This document shows, in pieces, positions 11,701 to 23,280 of a stretch of DNA of 64,000 nucleotides (positions are counted from its first letter, which is position 1; the number at the start of each line of letters is the position of its first letter). The notes below the pieces were generated by a model that was not told where the DNA came from, made no database searches, and saw only the letters and a program-made list of their open reading frames with translations. Location: positions 19,156,192-19,220,191 of the forward strand of contig OY754338.1 of NCBI GenBank assembly GCA_963573305.1, read 5' to 3'. The position numbers and the translations under genes are program-made. Origin of the DNA: Pyrrhosoma nymphula (lineage: Eukaryota; Arthropoda; Insecta; Odonata; Coenagrionidae).

Positions 11701-13965
11701 CCCCGCAATTAACAACCGGAGAACTCTATGGAAGTCAAATGACGTGCGCTCACCTTTAAAGGCCGTACTAAGCTGCGCCCATTTCCGCCTCTGCGATCCG
11801 TTTATTCCTCCCTATTGTTCCTAAAAGATAGTTTGAACGACATATCATTTCATCTGGAATGTTACCAATTTCACTTCATTTTAAAGAAAAAACTCCCATA
11901 TTTCCAATAGCAAAATATCAACCCGTTGCAAACTATTTTTCGAGAAATTTGCCTAAAAAATACAAGCTGTTTTACTTGGCATGGATTACGGCTGTGCGCT
12001 CCAGAGGGAGAAAATTGAAAAAATAGGAATTTATAACACCTAGATTTCGTCAAAAACTAACGGTGTGTATTCAGTATGTTTTCTCAATTATTAATAAAAT
12101 ATAATCAATTACTCACCGCAGTATTTTTTACAGAATCGCAAAAAACAGCTTCTGATGGGAAGGCGTTTTCAACGTTCTACTGCGTAAAGAAATGAGTCGA
12201 GTTAAAGACTAATGTGGTTATGTTTATTTAATTACTGAGAATTTTTGTCATATATAGCTTTATGTTTTCACCATTAATATTACAATATTTACTTCATACT
12301 TCTTACAGACGCTTAAAATTAAAAAATTAAATTCAACAAGGGTTTACCTGTTAACTACCTCGCTTTCACCCATCCGTTCATTGCGCTTGGTATATCCCAA
12401 CAATGCAGCGAGGAAACTGTGCTCCAGTCTGAAATTTGGTCTCGGGGCTATCTTTATCCATGATAGCTTCCTGATTACAGGAGCAAACTACTCCGGAGTA
12501 TGCTCCTGAAATCTTTTGATTTTCACCAAGTCGCACGGAGAAATATTTTATTTAGGAGTTTTTTGAAGGTTTAAGATTATGGAATTTTCGGATAATAGTT
12601 TATGCAACATTATACCTTTTACACTATTTGGTTTTAGACTTTATTTTGTAGAAATTATTAGTATCCATACAAAATTAGACACTTTTTCTATACAACTTCT
12701 AAGATTGTTTCTTACTGACCGTTGTTAAGTTGTCGTAGATACGGGGTACCGCTAATTAAAACTGTAGAAAAATACCAAGTGTATAATTTAGTATGGATTA
12801 TACTTTTTCCTTCAAAAGCTCTTGAATTCAGTGAAACAAACGCAGTTGAATTCAGTGCCACAGATGTTGACGTACTCATGCCTAATATTTTATTATTATC
12901 CGTTGCATTCCGTTTATACCTAAGACAAAATTACGCTATGTAATGTGAATATCCATGCAGTAGTAACGATATGGGTACTTTCAGTTTAAAGGGCTTCGAT
13001 AGCTAAGGCGATCACGCACTTCCCGTTTGCAGCCAGACACAACAGCATACAGGCGAATAGGAAAATTACCCCCTCCGATTATGAGCCGAGACCGACGACT
13101 CTTTAACTCAGACAGAACCAGCGCTTCCATCGTGGAAGGTCGTTACCCCATGCCATGCACTATTGATAAATTTATTCCGATCACAATTCAATTATCAATG
13201 AAATCATCTCTTTATCCTAAGGTGCGGTGTTCTTTTCTCTCTCTTACATAATTTCAGAATGGCTTTCATTAATGCGAAATGTTCGCTAGCACGATTTGAT
13301 ATTGATACATTAAAGGGTAAATCAAATAGCACCTTGTCTCGATGGAGTGTTCATTAGTATTAGGTGTAGTCCTAGAGAAATGATCAACCCAAAATGGACA
13401 TTGAACAAAATATGTACCTTAATACCTAGTTAATAAAGTTTAACAGTTCCTGAAAGTAATTATCGATTCACAACCGTGTCGTAATAATTTCGTACTTCAA
13501 ATAATCTCCTTTTTCATTATATAAATGGATTGAATAATGCACTCCATGTGGCCAATTGATCATTTTATTATATTCAATACTGTTCTCTATTTCAATGAAG
13601 TATGATTTTCATATTTTTTCTATTAATATATGACTGATCCACAATTGGACATGTATAGGACGATGAACTATTTACACGCCCTAATAATCCTCTTTAATAT
13701 TCAACTTCGGATCATTTACAGAAGTATTTGTCAAGTGCTTTTACTGGAGCAACTGCTTACGCCAGATTTCAAGGAGCAATATGACAGTATATTCGTTCCA
13801 TGTTCCATAATTTATAGCACCTTAATTATGGTTTCAAATTCTAAACTTCGTTTTCATGGGCACAAATTCAAACACGCAAAACCACAATAACTGCTGTTAA
13901 TAGTACATGCAAATAAAATATATCATGAGGTTAACATTTAACCCAAACGTGGCATTTTTTTAAAT
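11701..13965. other. AT-rich DNA, no gene recognised
   Basis: A nested dyad lies at 12,478-12,508: caggagca pairs with tgctcctg, and the enclosed segment contains the palindrome actccggagt. Otherwise I see only short unrecognised frames and no repeat boundary. Confidence 0.4.
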
Positions 13966-16240
13966 GGCCCTGCTCCCAACAGGGCCTCAAACCAACCTTT
14001 ACTCCATGAAATTCATACCCATATCTCAGAACTTACGAAAAAGTTGACCTAATTTGTTGCTGATCTGGAAAATTTTAAAAATCATGATTTATGTTTGAAA
14101 TTCAGGTACCTGCAAACCCTTCTCTTGAGTTGTACTTTCGGGCAAGTAAAAAAAATGCATTCCCATGACAGAGTGCAGTGAGAATTCAACGCGTTTCCCT
14201 CGAAAAAATACGTCATTAAACGTGAATAACAAATATGTAGTTATTGGGATGTAACAAACAAAATTTTTAAAAAGTGATTTATTACGGTGTAATTAGCTCG
14301 TTTTCATTTGTTAATTTAATGAACACGTTCGTGAATTTAGAGCAATTAAAATTAATGAGCAGTTAAAACCAAATTCATTTTAAAATTTAAAATGCAAATA
14401 TAACATTAATATTTAATGCAAATAAAAAATTCAGCCACAAACGTGACTTTTAATCAGGATATGAATTGCTCCGGTGTGATTTCATTAATGTGCCGCTGAA
14501 TATCTGGTGGCAAAATTATATGAATAACATGATCTGAGCCGACAATTTCAGTCATGTGCACTCCATCTGAGATAATGAATCTATTCTTTGAAGAACGGGA
14601 AAAAGACACGTTTAGATTTGACGGATGGTTTTCTAAGGACAGAAGATTTAGACTGAGATATTTTATTACACTCCTTCTTGATAGCAAATTAACTCCTATT
14701 TAGCAACTCAGTAAGTAGTTAACAATTCCTAAAAGATTTCCTCCTTTTATACTATAAAACGCTTACTACCAGTCAATCCGGTTGGAGCTTTTCCTACCAA
14801 CACGGTATGCATAGGTGATATGAGATCCCACTGGTAAAATACATAATACATTAGAGCCTTCAGACAGAATATCACGAGTGTTTTATTTTGATACTTTAGT
14901 AGAAACAAAGCATTTATAAGTGCAATTCGGTGGCGCATTTTGCTGATTTTAGCCACTTTCTTCTCCCTACAGTACTGTATGATTTTCATGACAGCCTGTT
15001 TACTTGTCAATCGCTGAGCATATTGCAGGGGGTTAAAATTAATGAATCGTCAAATTAAAAGACTGCAGAGGAATTGATACGTGATCCTCCATGGTGAAGA
15101 TAGTTGGTGCTGTCTCTTAAGGAGCTGCCACCGCTTTCAACCAGTTGAGACACTCTCCGAAAGAGGCTTCATGGAGTTTAGGGATACATCTAACGTACTG
15201 GTTGATTCAGCCTACTAACATAGATATCACACCCAACTAAAAACACTGGCGTTACGGAGAATTATAGAAAACAAGAGTTCGATAATATCAGAAAAATCGA
15301 TTTCCACGAGCTCCGATTTTGTATCCTTTAGCCTAAGTAAAGGAGTTTCCTTCAACACCGAAGGCTTCTTTGTTGACACAGCAAAATCTTAGCCGATAAA
15401 TATGAACTAAAATTATTTAATTTGTGAATAGAGCAGATTACGGTTAATTCGAGGTTGGACTTAACTCCGATGAAGATCATACCATATTCACGAAGTTTTA
15501 AGTGTCATTGCTCATCTAAGTTAAGCTTTCCGTTTAATAAAATTTAATTTAAAAATAACTTTTTGTTTACAATACTATAAATGAAAAATATGCTTTAAAT
15601 GGTCTTTCGTCATCTTGCTACAAAGCTCTTCGGTTATCAAACGAGTTGGCTAAATCTAATAGGATCTAAATTTACGTGTCTGGGCTTTCCCCGAATGTTG
15701 TAAAAACCAGTCGGCATTTAGGTGTGGAAGAAAACTTGGCAAATACATGTTTAAAACGTTTGCTGAACTCAAGCGCCTTAGATGCTGTTTCCATTAGAGG
15801 TGATGTTCAAGCCAATATTCTGTCATCCAAAAGAAATCGTAAGCCTCACTCAAACATTTTTCTTCAGTGCAGTGCTCTTATCATTGAATTTATGCATTGG
15901 TCGACTAATCAAGTGCTTTATTCAAAATAGGGGCCGGTATAATTTTCCGAGTCCAACAATATGCTACATTGCAAGAGCTAAAAACTCCTAGCATACTTCT
16001 CTGCGGTGGTTTGAACAGTAATGAAATGTTGCGAAAAATACACCGATTGTTACTCTTTAATGAAGATTACCCTCATTCAAAAATCTTCATCTAATGTACG
16101 CAGTTCTAATTCCGTATTATCACCTTAATACTTATGTGTTTTGCCCTTCCTACTTGCGGAGGAGATCTTAGGGTCAATCCTCTCCCGCAAAAACCTTCCA
16201 AATCACCATTAAAAAACCCTCCTCAGGAACTTGGGCGGTG
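13966..16240. other. AT-rich DNA, no gene recognised
   Basis: A short perfect stem occurs at 13,966-13,986, where ggccctg pairs with cagggcc around a seven-base loop. Minus-strand frames at 14,454-14,687 and 14,747-15,010 are adjacent but in no recognisable family. I could not tie either to a transposase or host domain. Confidence 0.4.
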
Positions 16241-16505
16241 ACGACGTGGTGGGAACTTATTAAAGACGATTACGGCGGGTGACTAGAGTGGTTGGGCGCC
16301 AGAGGGTGGGGGGGGGGAGGACGGGCGATGCGGCAAAAGTTGCTCGCAAAAAACGTCAAGGCGAGCGGACACAAAGTGAGAATTCCGGGGTCAAAAAGCG
16401 GTCCGCTCTGTGGGCAGCGTTTTTGGGTTCGTGGGGTAGGAGGGTGGCAAAGGATGAGCCGAGGGTTACAAAAGAGGGAGACTGAGGAGGGTCAGACTCC
16501 ATGAG
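16241..16505. other. G-rich, CpG-containing block
   Basis: This stretch is G-rich on the plus strand, with a run of nine or more G near 16,308, and contains many CG dinucleotides compared with its flanks. Two overlapping frames of 68 and 70 residues run through it in different phases, as low-complexity sequence often allows. It could be regulatory, but nothing specific can be read. Confidence 0.4.
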
Positions 16506-17159
16506 GCTAGGGTAGGAAAATTGAAGAGGCTCTCATGCCAGAACTGCAATATCTAACGAACTTATCACTAACAAGCTCCGATTAAATTATCACTACAGTT
16601 CAAATGCTGGATAAAAACCTCATGTAAAACACAAGCACTAACCAGAAAGTAATTGAGTACTCCTAGAGTTGCAGTAAGCATAAATAGCAAGTATTTAACA
16701 TAGAATTCAGTTCATTAGTAAGAGCACAGATCAATTACTATCACTGCTTTGATGCAAGGTACGAAATCTAAAATGCAAAACTTAGTCAGGTGTATTAAAT
16801 AGTTCTCATAAGTAAACTTTTTTATAATAATTATAAATCATGGTATTTTCTGCCAATAAAGACGATTCTGTGTTGCTCCCACCATGATTGAAAATGAACA
16901 AGCAATGAACTATCATCAACTTGAGGTCATCAGCTGAGACAAATAAAGAGTAAGGGCGCATTCATAGATCGGCGGCGGAGACTGGCGGCGATTCCAATCG
17001 GAATATATCCCCCTTCACAGCTCGGCGTCCAGAAAAATAATGAAAGGTGTAAGGCGTTACAATAACATTGGAGTTGCAATACTTGTATGTCATCGGAAAA
17101 AGCAAAATTATTTGATTTTTTCGTTCAATTTCCGTGATGAAATGATTGAATATGCTATA

Positions 17160-17245
17160 AATTAAGTTGTTAATTGTATATTTAATACTGTATATTTAAT
17201 ATTGTATATTTAATACTTGTATATTTATATATTTAATACTTGATG
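17160..17245 (+). repeat. Short tandem repeat of a TGTATATTTAATAC-like unit
   Basis: Four imperfect copies of tgtatatttaatac (with variants att and act at the end) follow one another. The unit is about 14 bases. It lies inside the proposed TIR element and is probably a minisatellite that grew there. Confidence 0.75.
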
Positions 17246-17334
17246 GCAATAGCTACGCTTTAACCACATATGTTAAGCAAACTTGCATCGTTTCCATCAT
17301 CTTCGTAAGGTAATTGAAATCACTCAGTCAGTGA

Positions 17335-17559
17335 TTCAACCCGAAGGTTGGTTTGGAGGGTAAAGGGTAGAGCTCACCCCGGACTAAGCCACAGGCGTGT
17401 GAATTTCACACATTCAGGGTAGGGGGGCCAGTTCCTTTCCCTGGGCCACCTCGCACTCCGAGGATTTTTTGTTCGAGGCGTCCAAAAGCTTCACCCGGAT
17501 TTGAACGCGGGACCCTTCGATCAGTAGCCAAGCGCTCTACCCACTACGCCACCACGCTC
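17335..17559 (-). mobile_element. tRNA-derived SINE
   Basis: On the minus strand the sequence begins gagcgtggtggcgtagtggg and continues tagagcgcttgg. This contains an A-box-like tggcgtagtgg (plus coordinates 17,541-17,551), followed 33 bases later by a B-box-like gcgttcaaatcc (17,497-17,508). This spacing and order are those of the internal RNA polymerase III promoter of a tRNA. The head is followed by about 150 bases of non-tRNA body ending near cgaaggttggtttggaggg, so this is a SINE and not a functional tRNA gene. A poly(A) tail is not obvious, and the flanking ctcagt at both sides is only a weak candidate for a target duplication. Confidence 0.8.
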
Positions 17560-18069
17560 AGTAACTGAAGTAAGATTCCAGCATTATACGAGTATAGTGC
17601 TGCAAGCGTAAATTGTGGCATCAAGATTAGATAACTGTGGTTAAAATAAATATTTGCTCAATAGCCGATTGACGCCATTATCAAATTAACGCTAGTAAAA
17701 TAATATAATTGCGTAGCAATAACCTTAGGGAAGGCTATTTTCGTTTAACACAAGAGCTGTTTTTCTCACATAATCATCAATTAAACTCTAAACAGCAAAG
17801 ATATATTGGAGATAAAAATAAGTATCGATAAAAATAAGCCTTTACGAAAACAGAAGGTCTCACTAGCAACCGAAGGTTTCAATTTTGAAAGACAGTGGTC
17901 TTTTCCGCGGCCGCCGCCCGATTTTTCAGTCGGGGTGAAAACTTCGCGGCCAGTCAGCGCTAGTCAGCGGCAGTGAGTGGCCTGACATCATGATTTATAT
18001 AGACGTGTTCTCATTGGCTGAATTCCGCCGCTACGCCACCGCCTCCGACCTATGAAGACCCTCCCTTTA

Positions 18070-19370
18070 GGAGATACATGATTTGGGAATTGGGGGATAA
18101 AAATTAGATATGAAGAGAGATGCGTTTCAATGCATTGAATTGCCGTGCGGTTTGTCGGTGAATAGCTCGTCGAAAAAAATAATATATTAAAATTCAAAGC
18201 GACAGTCTCCAATGAGACCAATTCCCACAACAACCCACAGCCAGTTTCGAGTACACATTAAATCGTGCAATCAAGGGTGCATTGATGCATCACGTAAGCC
18301 AAGCCAAATGGTTTTTCATGTTGCTTGATTAGATTCTACTTTGGAATACCTGTTCCGATAAGCGATTGCTCAAACACTAAATATGTAACTTGTTAAAATA
18401 CAGGAAGCTCTTCGTGTGCACTACTCTTTGCTCTGTGAAACATTACTCTATTTTGAAGACAAGACGGATATAAAGGTAACTGTTTATATTCTTGCCGCAG
18501 TAGTAGTAATTGAAATGAATGTTGGAGTTGCTAAAATATTGATGAGAGATACGTTGTGGGTACTTGACCAATTCCAGTACGCAATATCTTAATAATAACC
18601 AATCAAAATGATCATAAATCATGAATATACAAAAATGAATAACCTATATTTGATGGCTTACTGCTGCTTTGTAAATATTATAGTGAGATATTAGTAGGGA
18701 ATTTAGTAAAAAAGTTATATAGTAAAATTGCAATACTTTATACATTAAAGTGGCTACAATACAAAAAGTAAACAAAATTCAGCTTAGTTAATAAAATAAA
18801 TATATAGGATCTTTTATTGGTACTCTTTGAAGATAAAACCAAATACTTCGTTTTATGAGAGAAAGGACACTCAGAAAATATAAATGGCATAAATCCCAAA
18901 AATACCTGACTGTATCAGTGGTGGAGTCATAATATATCAATACTCTCTTGGGAATAAATATGATGAGTTGGGCCCCAACTTGGGTACATGAAATAGCGTA
19001 GTTAATTCTTTATCTACATTGATTTAAAAGCAATTTTTCCAGGTATGGCTGTATTTTCCTATACGTTGAACAACTGAGTATTAAAGCATTATCTAACGAA
19101 GGATTGAATCTGAAAATCGTATATTTGACCTTAGAAAATCATGAAACTGACCAATGTTGCTGGTCGGGTTGCTATTTTTTTGCGGTCATGTCAAGTCACT
19201 TATTATTTCACCTTAGGGACCGCCACATTCCCTTCTACATTTCTCCGGGCACGGTGACACCAAGAGGGGCAGGGGCGATTATGCACGAACACGAGTAAGC
19301 CGGTAAGAGAGGAACCACTCAACACTTTCCACTCTGAGGCGGAAATAAAAAATAAATAAATAAATTCTCT
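18070..19370. other. AT-rich DNA, no gene recognised
   Basis: I see only short unrecognised frames (for example 17,988-18,233 minus, which overlaps the end of the TIR element). A short aaataaataaata run ends the stretch near 19,347-19,362. Confidence 0.4.
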
Positions 19371-19765
19371 CGCCTAACCCGAAGAGGGTGGGACGCGGGA
19401 AAGATGCCGAGGTGGTTGCTGGGAAGGGCTTTAAAGGAAAGGGTTCGTGGATTGGTGCAAGGAACGAGGAGAGTGTTCTTCTTAGGGAGAAGAAAGGGCT
19501 GAGAGGAGGGTCTATTGATGGGGGGAGGTGGGGTTTACAGGGGGGCAAGTTTTGCACCAGGGTTTGGGGGTTTGGTGTGGCAAAGGGTGTCACTTCCTCC
19601 GTAATCGGCTTACGCTGCGCGCGAAGCAGTCCCTCCTCTCCTACACTCCCGGCACACGATACGGTACGGTCTAAAACGCGGTCCGTGTGCACGGTGGCGC
19701 CGCCGCAATCTTTGACGGCGACGGTCGAAAGGTTCCGGCCTCGTAGTCGGGCCTCTTAGTCGGAC
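19371..19765. other. GC-rich block with CpG-dense end
   Basis: The first part is purine-rich on the plus strand and the last 150 bases (19,610-19,760) are dense in CG dinucleotides. Frames of 137 (minus, 19,279-19,692) and 123 residues (plus, 19,388-19,759) overlap almost entirely, which is typical of stop-poor GC-rich DNA. Neither has a recognisable domain. A promoter or untranslated first exon is possible but unproven. Confidence 0.35.
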
Positions 19766-20756
19766 CTGCTTCGTTTGTACGAATAAGGAAGAGGGAGGTA
19801 CCTATTTTTGTGGCATTTGTCAGGGAAATAAATGTAAATTTAGGAAATAAATTTTGAGGTTCATTTTGATTTTTTACTTGAATCCCTGTAACTTAATCTA
19901 TCTTTATCTGTGATATCTGTGAGCACATTAACTGGATAACTCTTGGTTGATCATTTAAAACTAGGCAGTATTACGACTTAAACATCACTTGGATAGATTT
20001 AGGCTACAGTGGACCAACCGTACGAGCCCTTTTTGAGCTGGAGAATATTATTCTTATTGTTTATAACGGCTAAAACTTCGAAATATTATACAATGACTAA
20101 AAAAGAACCTCAATTGAAGTGACTTCCTGTAAAGCTGACATTTTAAGTTTATCTCTGAAACATCTTAGCTCTTTGAGTTACCCCATAAAAATGAGAAAAA
20201 ATGTTACCAGTAAAAAACGAATACATACATTCCGACGGCTTCAATAAGCATGAGTCTGTGCCCTCAAGCTGAAAACAGTTTTCCTGAAATACATGGAAGA
20301 GGCGGATTTCTTCAAAGCGCAACTACGCCATTTTCTCCCAATCAGCGTCAGCATCAACTTTCTCACGGACCTTGAACTTTCGATAATAAATTCGTAATTG
20401 GGCACCTGCCGAATGTGATGGTCACGTAGGCGCACCAAGATAATTTTCGACATTGAAGCGCACATATTGAGGCTTTCCCAGATTTTTTGTGGTTATTCCA
20501 CGATTTCCCATAGACTGTACATAATCTCCTCTTCTTCCGCCATTACAGTCTTGTTCTACACTCATCAAAGCCAGTATTCTTGATATGTTGCTTCACATAT
20601 CACCTTCTTCCTTATAGCTATTTTTTATTGGCCATATATAGCCAACTATAGGCAATATTTATTACATTTATTTCAATTTTTAAAAAATTGTATTATATTT
20701 TTTAAAAATTGTTACTCATAAAAAACAAGAGGAGTGTATGATGTTGTATGTAGGTA
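19766..20756. other. AT-rich DNA upstream of the mariner element
   Basis: No gene is recognised. A short palindrome, caatttttaaaaaattg, lies near 20,676 and is followed by another tttttaaaaattg block. The mariner element has inserted into a TA at the end of this stretch. Confidence 0.4.
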
Positions 20757-20758
20757 TA

Positions 20759-20794
20759 CAAGGTGTGATCAAAAAAAGACCGGACTGATTTTAT
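20759..20794 (+). repeat. Mariner left terminal inverted repeat
   Basis: Thirty-six bases pair with 21,703-21,738 in inverted orientation with two mismatches (gaccgg here against ggcctg at the other end). A TA precedes it. Confidence 0.95.
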
Positions 20795-20955
20795 TACGCG
20801 CAAACCGTTCAACGGATCGAAACGAGACACAGTGCGTCATCTAGTTACACATCTGACGACTAAAACGAGAGGTGTTGCGTTTGTTTACGTCGAGTTGTTA
20901 CGCAGCAGCAGCGGTACGTGTCTTAACCTGTTCGTCGCCCCGTGCAACGGCAGCA

Positions 20956-21676
20956 ATGAAGGAGCTAGAGGAACAGGGTGTTTGCGTGAAATGTTGTTTC
21001 AAACTTGGCAAAAGTGCTGCGGTGACATTTGGAATGATTCAACAAGCCGACACAGAGTTTCTAAAAACCATCGTAACCGGTGACGAAACCTGGGTTTACG
21101 GTTATGATGTTGAGACAAAGGCCCAGTCTTCTCAGTGGAAGGGTCATCATTCTCCGCGACCAAAGAAAGCTCGCATGTCCCAGTCCAATGTGAAGGTCAT
21201 GCTGGTGTGTTTCTTCGATTGGCAAGGGCTGATTCATTACGAATACGTCCCTCAAGGTCAAACCGTCAACAAAGATTTCTATTTAGCGGTTATGAAGAGG
21301 TTGAGGGTCGCAGTGAGCCGAAAGAGGCCAGACATGTGGAGAAACAATGCATGGCGTTTCCACCACGATAACGCGCCGGCTCACACGGCGCTGATCGTGA
21401 CAGAGTTTTTCGCCAAAACCAGAACTTCCGTGATCCCGCAGCCATCCTACTCTCCAGACGTGGCTCCATCAGACTTTTTTTTTGTTTCCAAAGTTAAAAT
21501 CAACCTTGAAAGGGCGCCGATTCGACTCTATTGCGAACATGAAAACTAATTGTACGGCGGACCTGAAGAGGATCCCTAAGGCGGCTTACCAGGCAGGGTT
21601 CGAGAGCTGGAAGAAATGTTGGCAAAGGTGTTTCGTCAGCCAAGGCATGTACTTTAAGGGCGACAAGTTCGATTAA
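20956..21676 (+). pseudogene. Mariner transposase, DNA-binding region deleted and frameshifted
   Basis: The likely original start is the ATG at 20,956, giving MKELEEQGVCVKCCFKLGK, the usual mariner N-terminus. After about 31 codons the frame passes directly (near 21,045-21,052) into TEFLKTIVTGDETWVYGYD, which normally lies more than 100 residues further on. The helix-turn-helix DNA-binding region and linker are therefore missing, and the join keeps the reading frame. The catalytic DD34D residues are all present: Asp at 21,082 (GDETW), Asp at 21,367 (HHDNAPAH) and Asp at 21,472 (YSPDVAPSD), with exactly 34 residues between the last two. Immediately after the third Asp a run of nine T (21,475-21,483) puts the C-terminal part (FPKLKSTLKGRRFDSI to a stop at 21,676) one base out of phase. 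The protein as encoded ends at 21,549. The longer open frame from 20,872 adds 28 upstream residues that are not mariner-like. Confidence 0.95.
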
Positions 21677-21702
21677 GCTGTATCCGTCGAAATAAACAAG
21701 TT

Positions 21703-21738
21703 ATAAAATCAGTCAGGCCTTTTTTTGATCACACCTTG
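21703..21738 (-). repeat. Mariner right terminal inverted repeat
   Basis: This is the inverted partner of 20,759-20,794 and is followed by the TA target duplication. It lies 26 bases after the transposase stop codon. Confidence 0.95.
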
Positions 21739-21740
21739 TA

Positions 21741-22860
21741 TGTATTTTTAAAACCTTGTTATTAACTTTGTTTTAACCGAAACTAATGATATATTGCCAC
21801 CAGACAATGTCTAATTGCAGTATTGGTGTAATAAATAAATAAATAAATAAATATTACTATTTTTGACGCAAGACGTAGAAAAAATTGGTTCGGATTGGGA
21901 GGTAGAGATTGGCCATGTGACAATGCAGGAGGATGTTTGCCAAATATTTCTTCGTAAATCGGAACGTATAGAAGGTATCCGGGCAGGGCATTCAATAGGG
22001 TGAGGCTAAAATGGTTGATTTAAAAGGTCATCTTTAAATTGATGGCAAATTCACAAAACAGCAGATGGATGCCAAGAATTGACGTCAAATCATGTGTCGC
22101 ATCCAGCTTGAGATTTAGAGTACTTCGACGTTAAACCCTTCAAAGAGTTCACCAGTAGGTTTACTTGAAAGCGTTTCAATCGTTAAAAAGGAGAACAAAA
22201 GATAAAAAATCGATTAATAAAAGATTTTTAAAATTTGAGAGATTCAAATCGTAAAAGATACATAAACTTGTTCATTTTAGGGAAATTGTCCAACTATTCC
22301 CACAGTGAGAAACTGAATTCTTACAGAGTGTGATAACAGGATGGAGGAACATTGAATTTCAAATTTAAGAATCCTGAAATGCCATTCTTGGAGCTTTGTC
22401 GATAATTACGGCAGCAAAAGAATTTTAAAAAATGGACAACAAACGAAATGAACACGGTAGAGCCACGGTCATTACGTCACAAACATACCAGACATTTGAT
22501 TTCAATCGCAGTCTTTACATTTATATGTACTTGATAATAGGATAATGGATGGTATAAGGTGAAAATTTATGATACAGCTTAGTTACACCTTAAAAATTCT
22601 TCCTTTGTTTTTCTACAGAATTTTCAAAGCTGTAATCAGGAACATCAAGATGCTGCTCAGTAACGAATTCCGGGTGGTTAGAAATATACATTCAATGGAA
22701 AATTCTAGAGAGTGTTTTGAATAATTGTTAAATTAACCATTTCTATTAGAAGTGTATCCATCCAATTTTTCCGACGTCTTGCATTAATTCCAAGTAATGT
22801 TAGAAATTCTGAGGTAATGAAGTTGCCGAGTCAGCAAAGGTGAAAAAGCGCACTTTCTTC
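21741..22860. other. AT-rich DNA with an (AATA)n run, possible LINE 3' end
   Basis: Just after the mariner, sequence ending gcagtattggtg runs into an aataaataaataaataaata tract at about 21,829-21,856. A unique segment running into such a tract is typical of the 3' end of a LINE or SINE. There is no coding sequence upstream to confirm this, because the mariner interrupts the region. The remainder has no recognised feature. Confidence 0.4.
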
Positions 22861-23280
22861 AAGCTTCCGGAAGGCGAACTCAGGTCACCAGCATGGGCGG
22901 ATCCCTCTCTCGAGATAATGACCACACACGAACTTGGTTGCTTCGGGCAATGTGCTTTCCCCGCGAGTGAAAGCACGTGGATAATAGGCGGTACGCACAG
23001 CGGGAAGTGTCGCTCAATCAAACGAACACGCCCGCAGCTCCATGCATGCAGACGGCTCGGGCGATCCGGGGCAGGGAGCAAAAGCGGTCCAGCAAATGGC
23101 AGACGGAAATGAGAAGTGAGTTGCAACGCCCGGAGTTCTTTCTTTTTTTTATTAATTTCGCGGCCCGGCCGTTCAAATCTGCTCGGATTAATCGAGGGAA
23201 GTGATTGGCGGAGGGCGGGTCGCGCACGGGCCGATCCAGTGATCTCGATTATCCTCCTTTCCATCCCAGAAACGCACACA
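22861..23280. other. CpG-rich block, possible regulatory or exonic DNA
   Basis: CG dinucleotides are frequent from about 22,910 to 23,260, unlike the flanks. A 170-residue minus frame (22,800-23,312) and several plus frames overlap here without recognisable domains. Such long overlapping frames on both strands are expected in stop-poor GC-rich DNA. A promoter or first exon cannot be excluded. Confidence 0.35.

Larger units (their letters stand above)
16951..18069. mobile_element. Probable TIR element, about 1.1 kb, with a nested SINE
   Basis: The left end reads taagggcgcattcatagat then cggcggcggag. The reverse complement of the right end reads taaagggagggtcttcatag then gtcggaggcggtggc. The similarity continues for about 45 bases with gaps, so I read these as degraded terminal inverted repeats. 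The inside has no transposase and contains the tRNA-derived SINE at 17,335-17,559 plus a GC-rich subterminal zone at 17,905-18,050. A PIF/Harbinger-like non-autonomous element is one possibility, but I cannot confirm a three-base target duplication. Without an alignment the pairing of the two ends remains tentative. Confidence 0.42.
20759..21738 (+). mobile_element. Mariner element with intact ends and an internal deletion
   Basis: The element is 980 bases long, flanked by TA at 20,757-20,758 and 21,739-21,740. This is the target duplication of the Tc1/mariner superfamily. Both ends start caaggtgtgatcaaaaaaag (read inwards), and the 36-base inverted repeats differ at only two positions. Full-length mariners are usually about 1.3 kb. 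Here about 0.3 kb is missing from the 5' half of the transposase gene. Well-matched ends mean that this copy could still be mobilised in trans by a related transposase, but it cannot move on its own. Its subfamily cannot be fixed by eye. Confidence 0.97.

Noticed and set aside
17492..17559. A functional tRNA gene on the minus strand
   Set aside because: A-box and B-box are present, but the sequence continues into a SINE body and I could not fold a proper acceptor stem. It is better explained as the head of a tRNA-derived SINE.
19279..19759. Long overlapping open frames of 137 residues (minus) and 123 residues (plus)
   Set aside because: They cover the same GC-rich DNA in opposite strands, have no recognisable domain and are biased in composition. 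Stop-poor DNA explains them.
20872..20955. The upstream ATG at 20,872 as the mariner transposase start
   Set aside because: The first 28 residues are not mariner-like, while the Met at 20,956 begins the conserved MKELEEQ-VCVK sequence.
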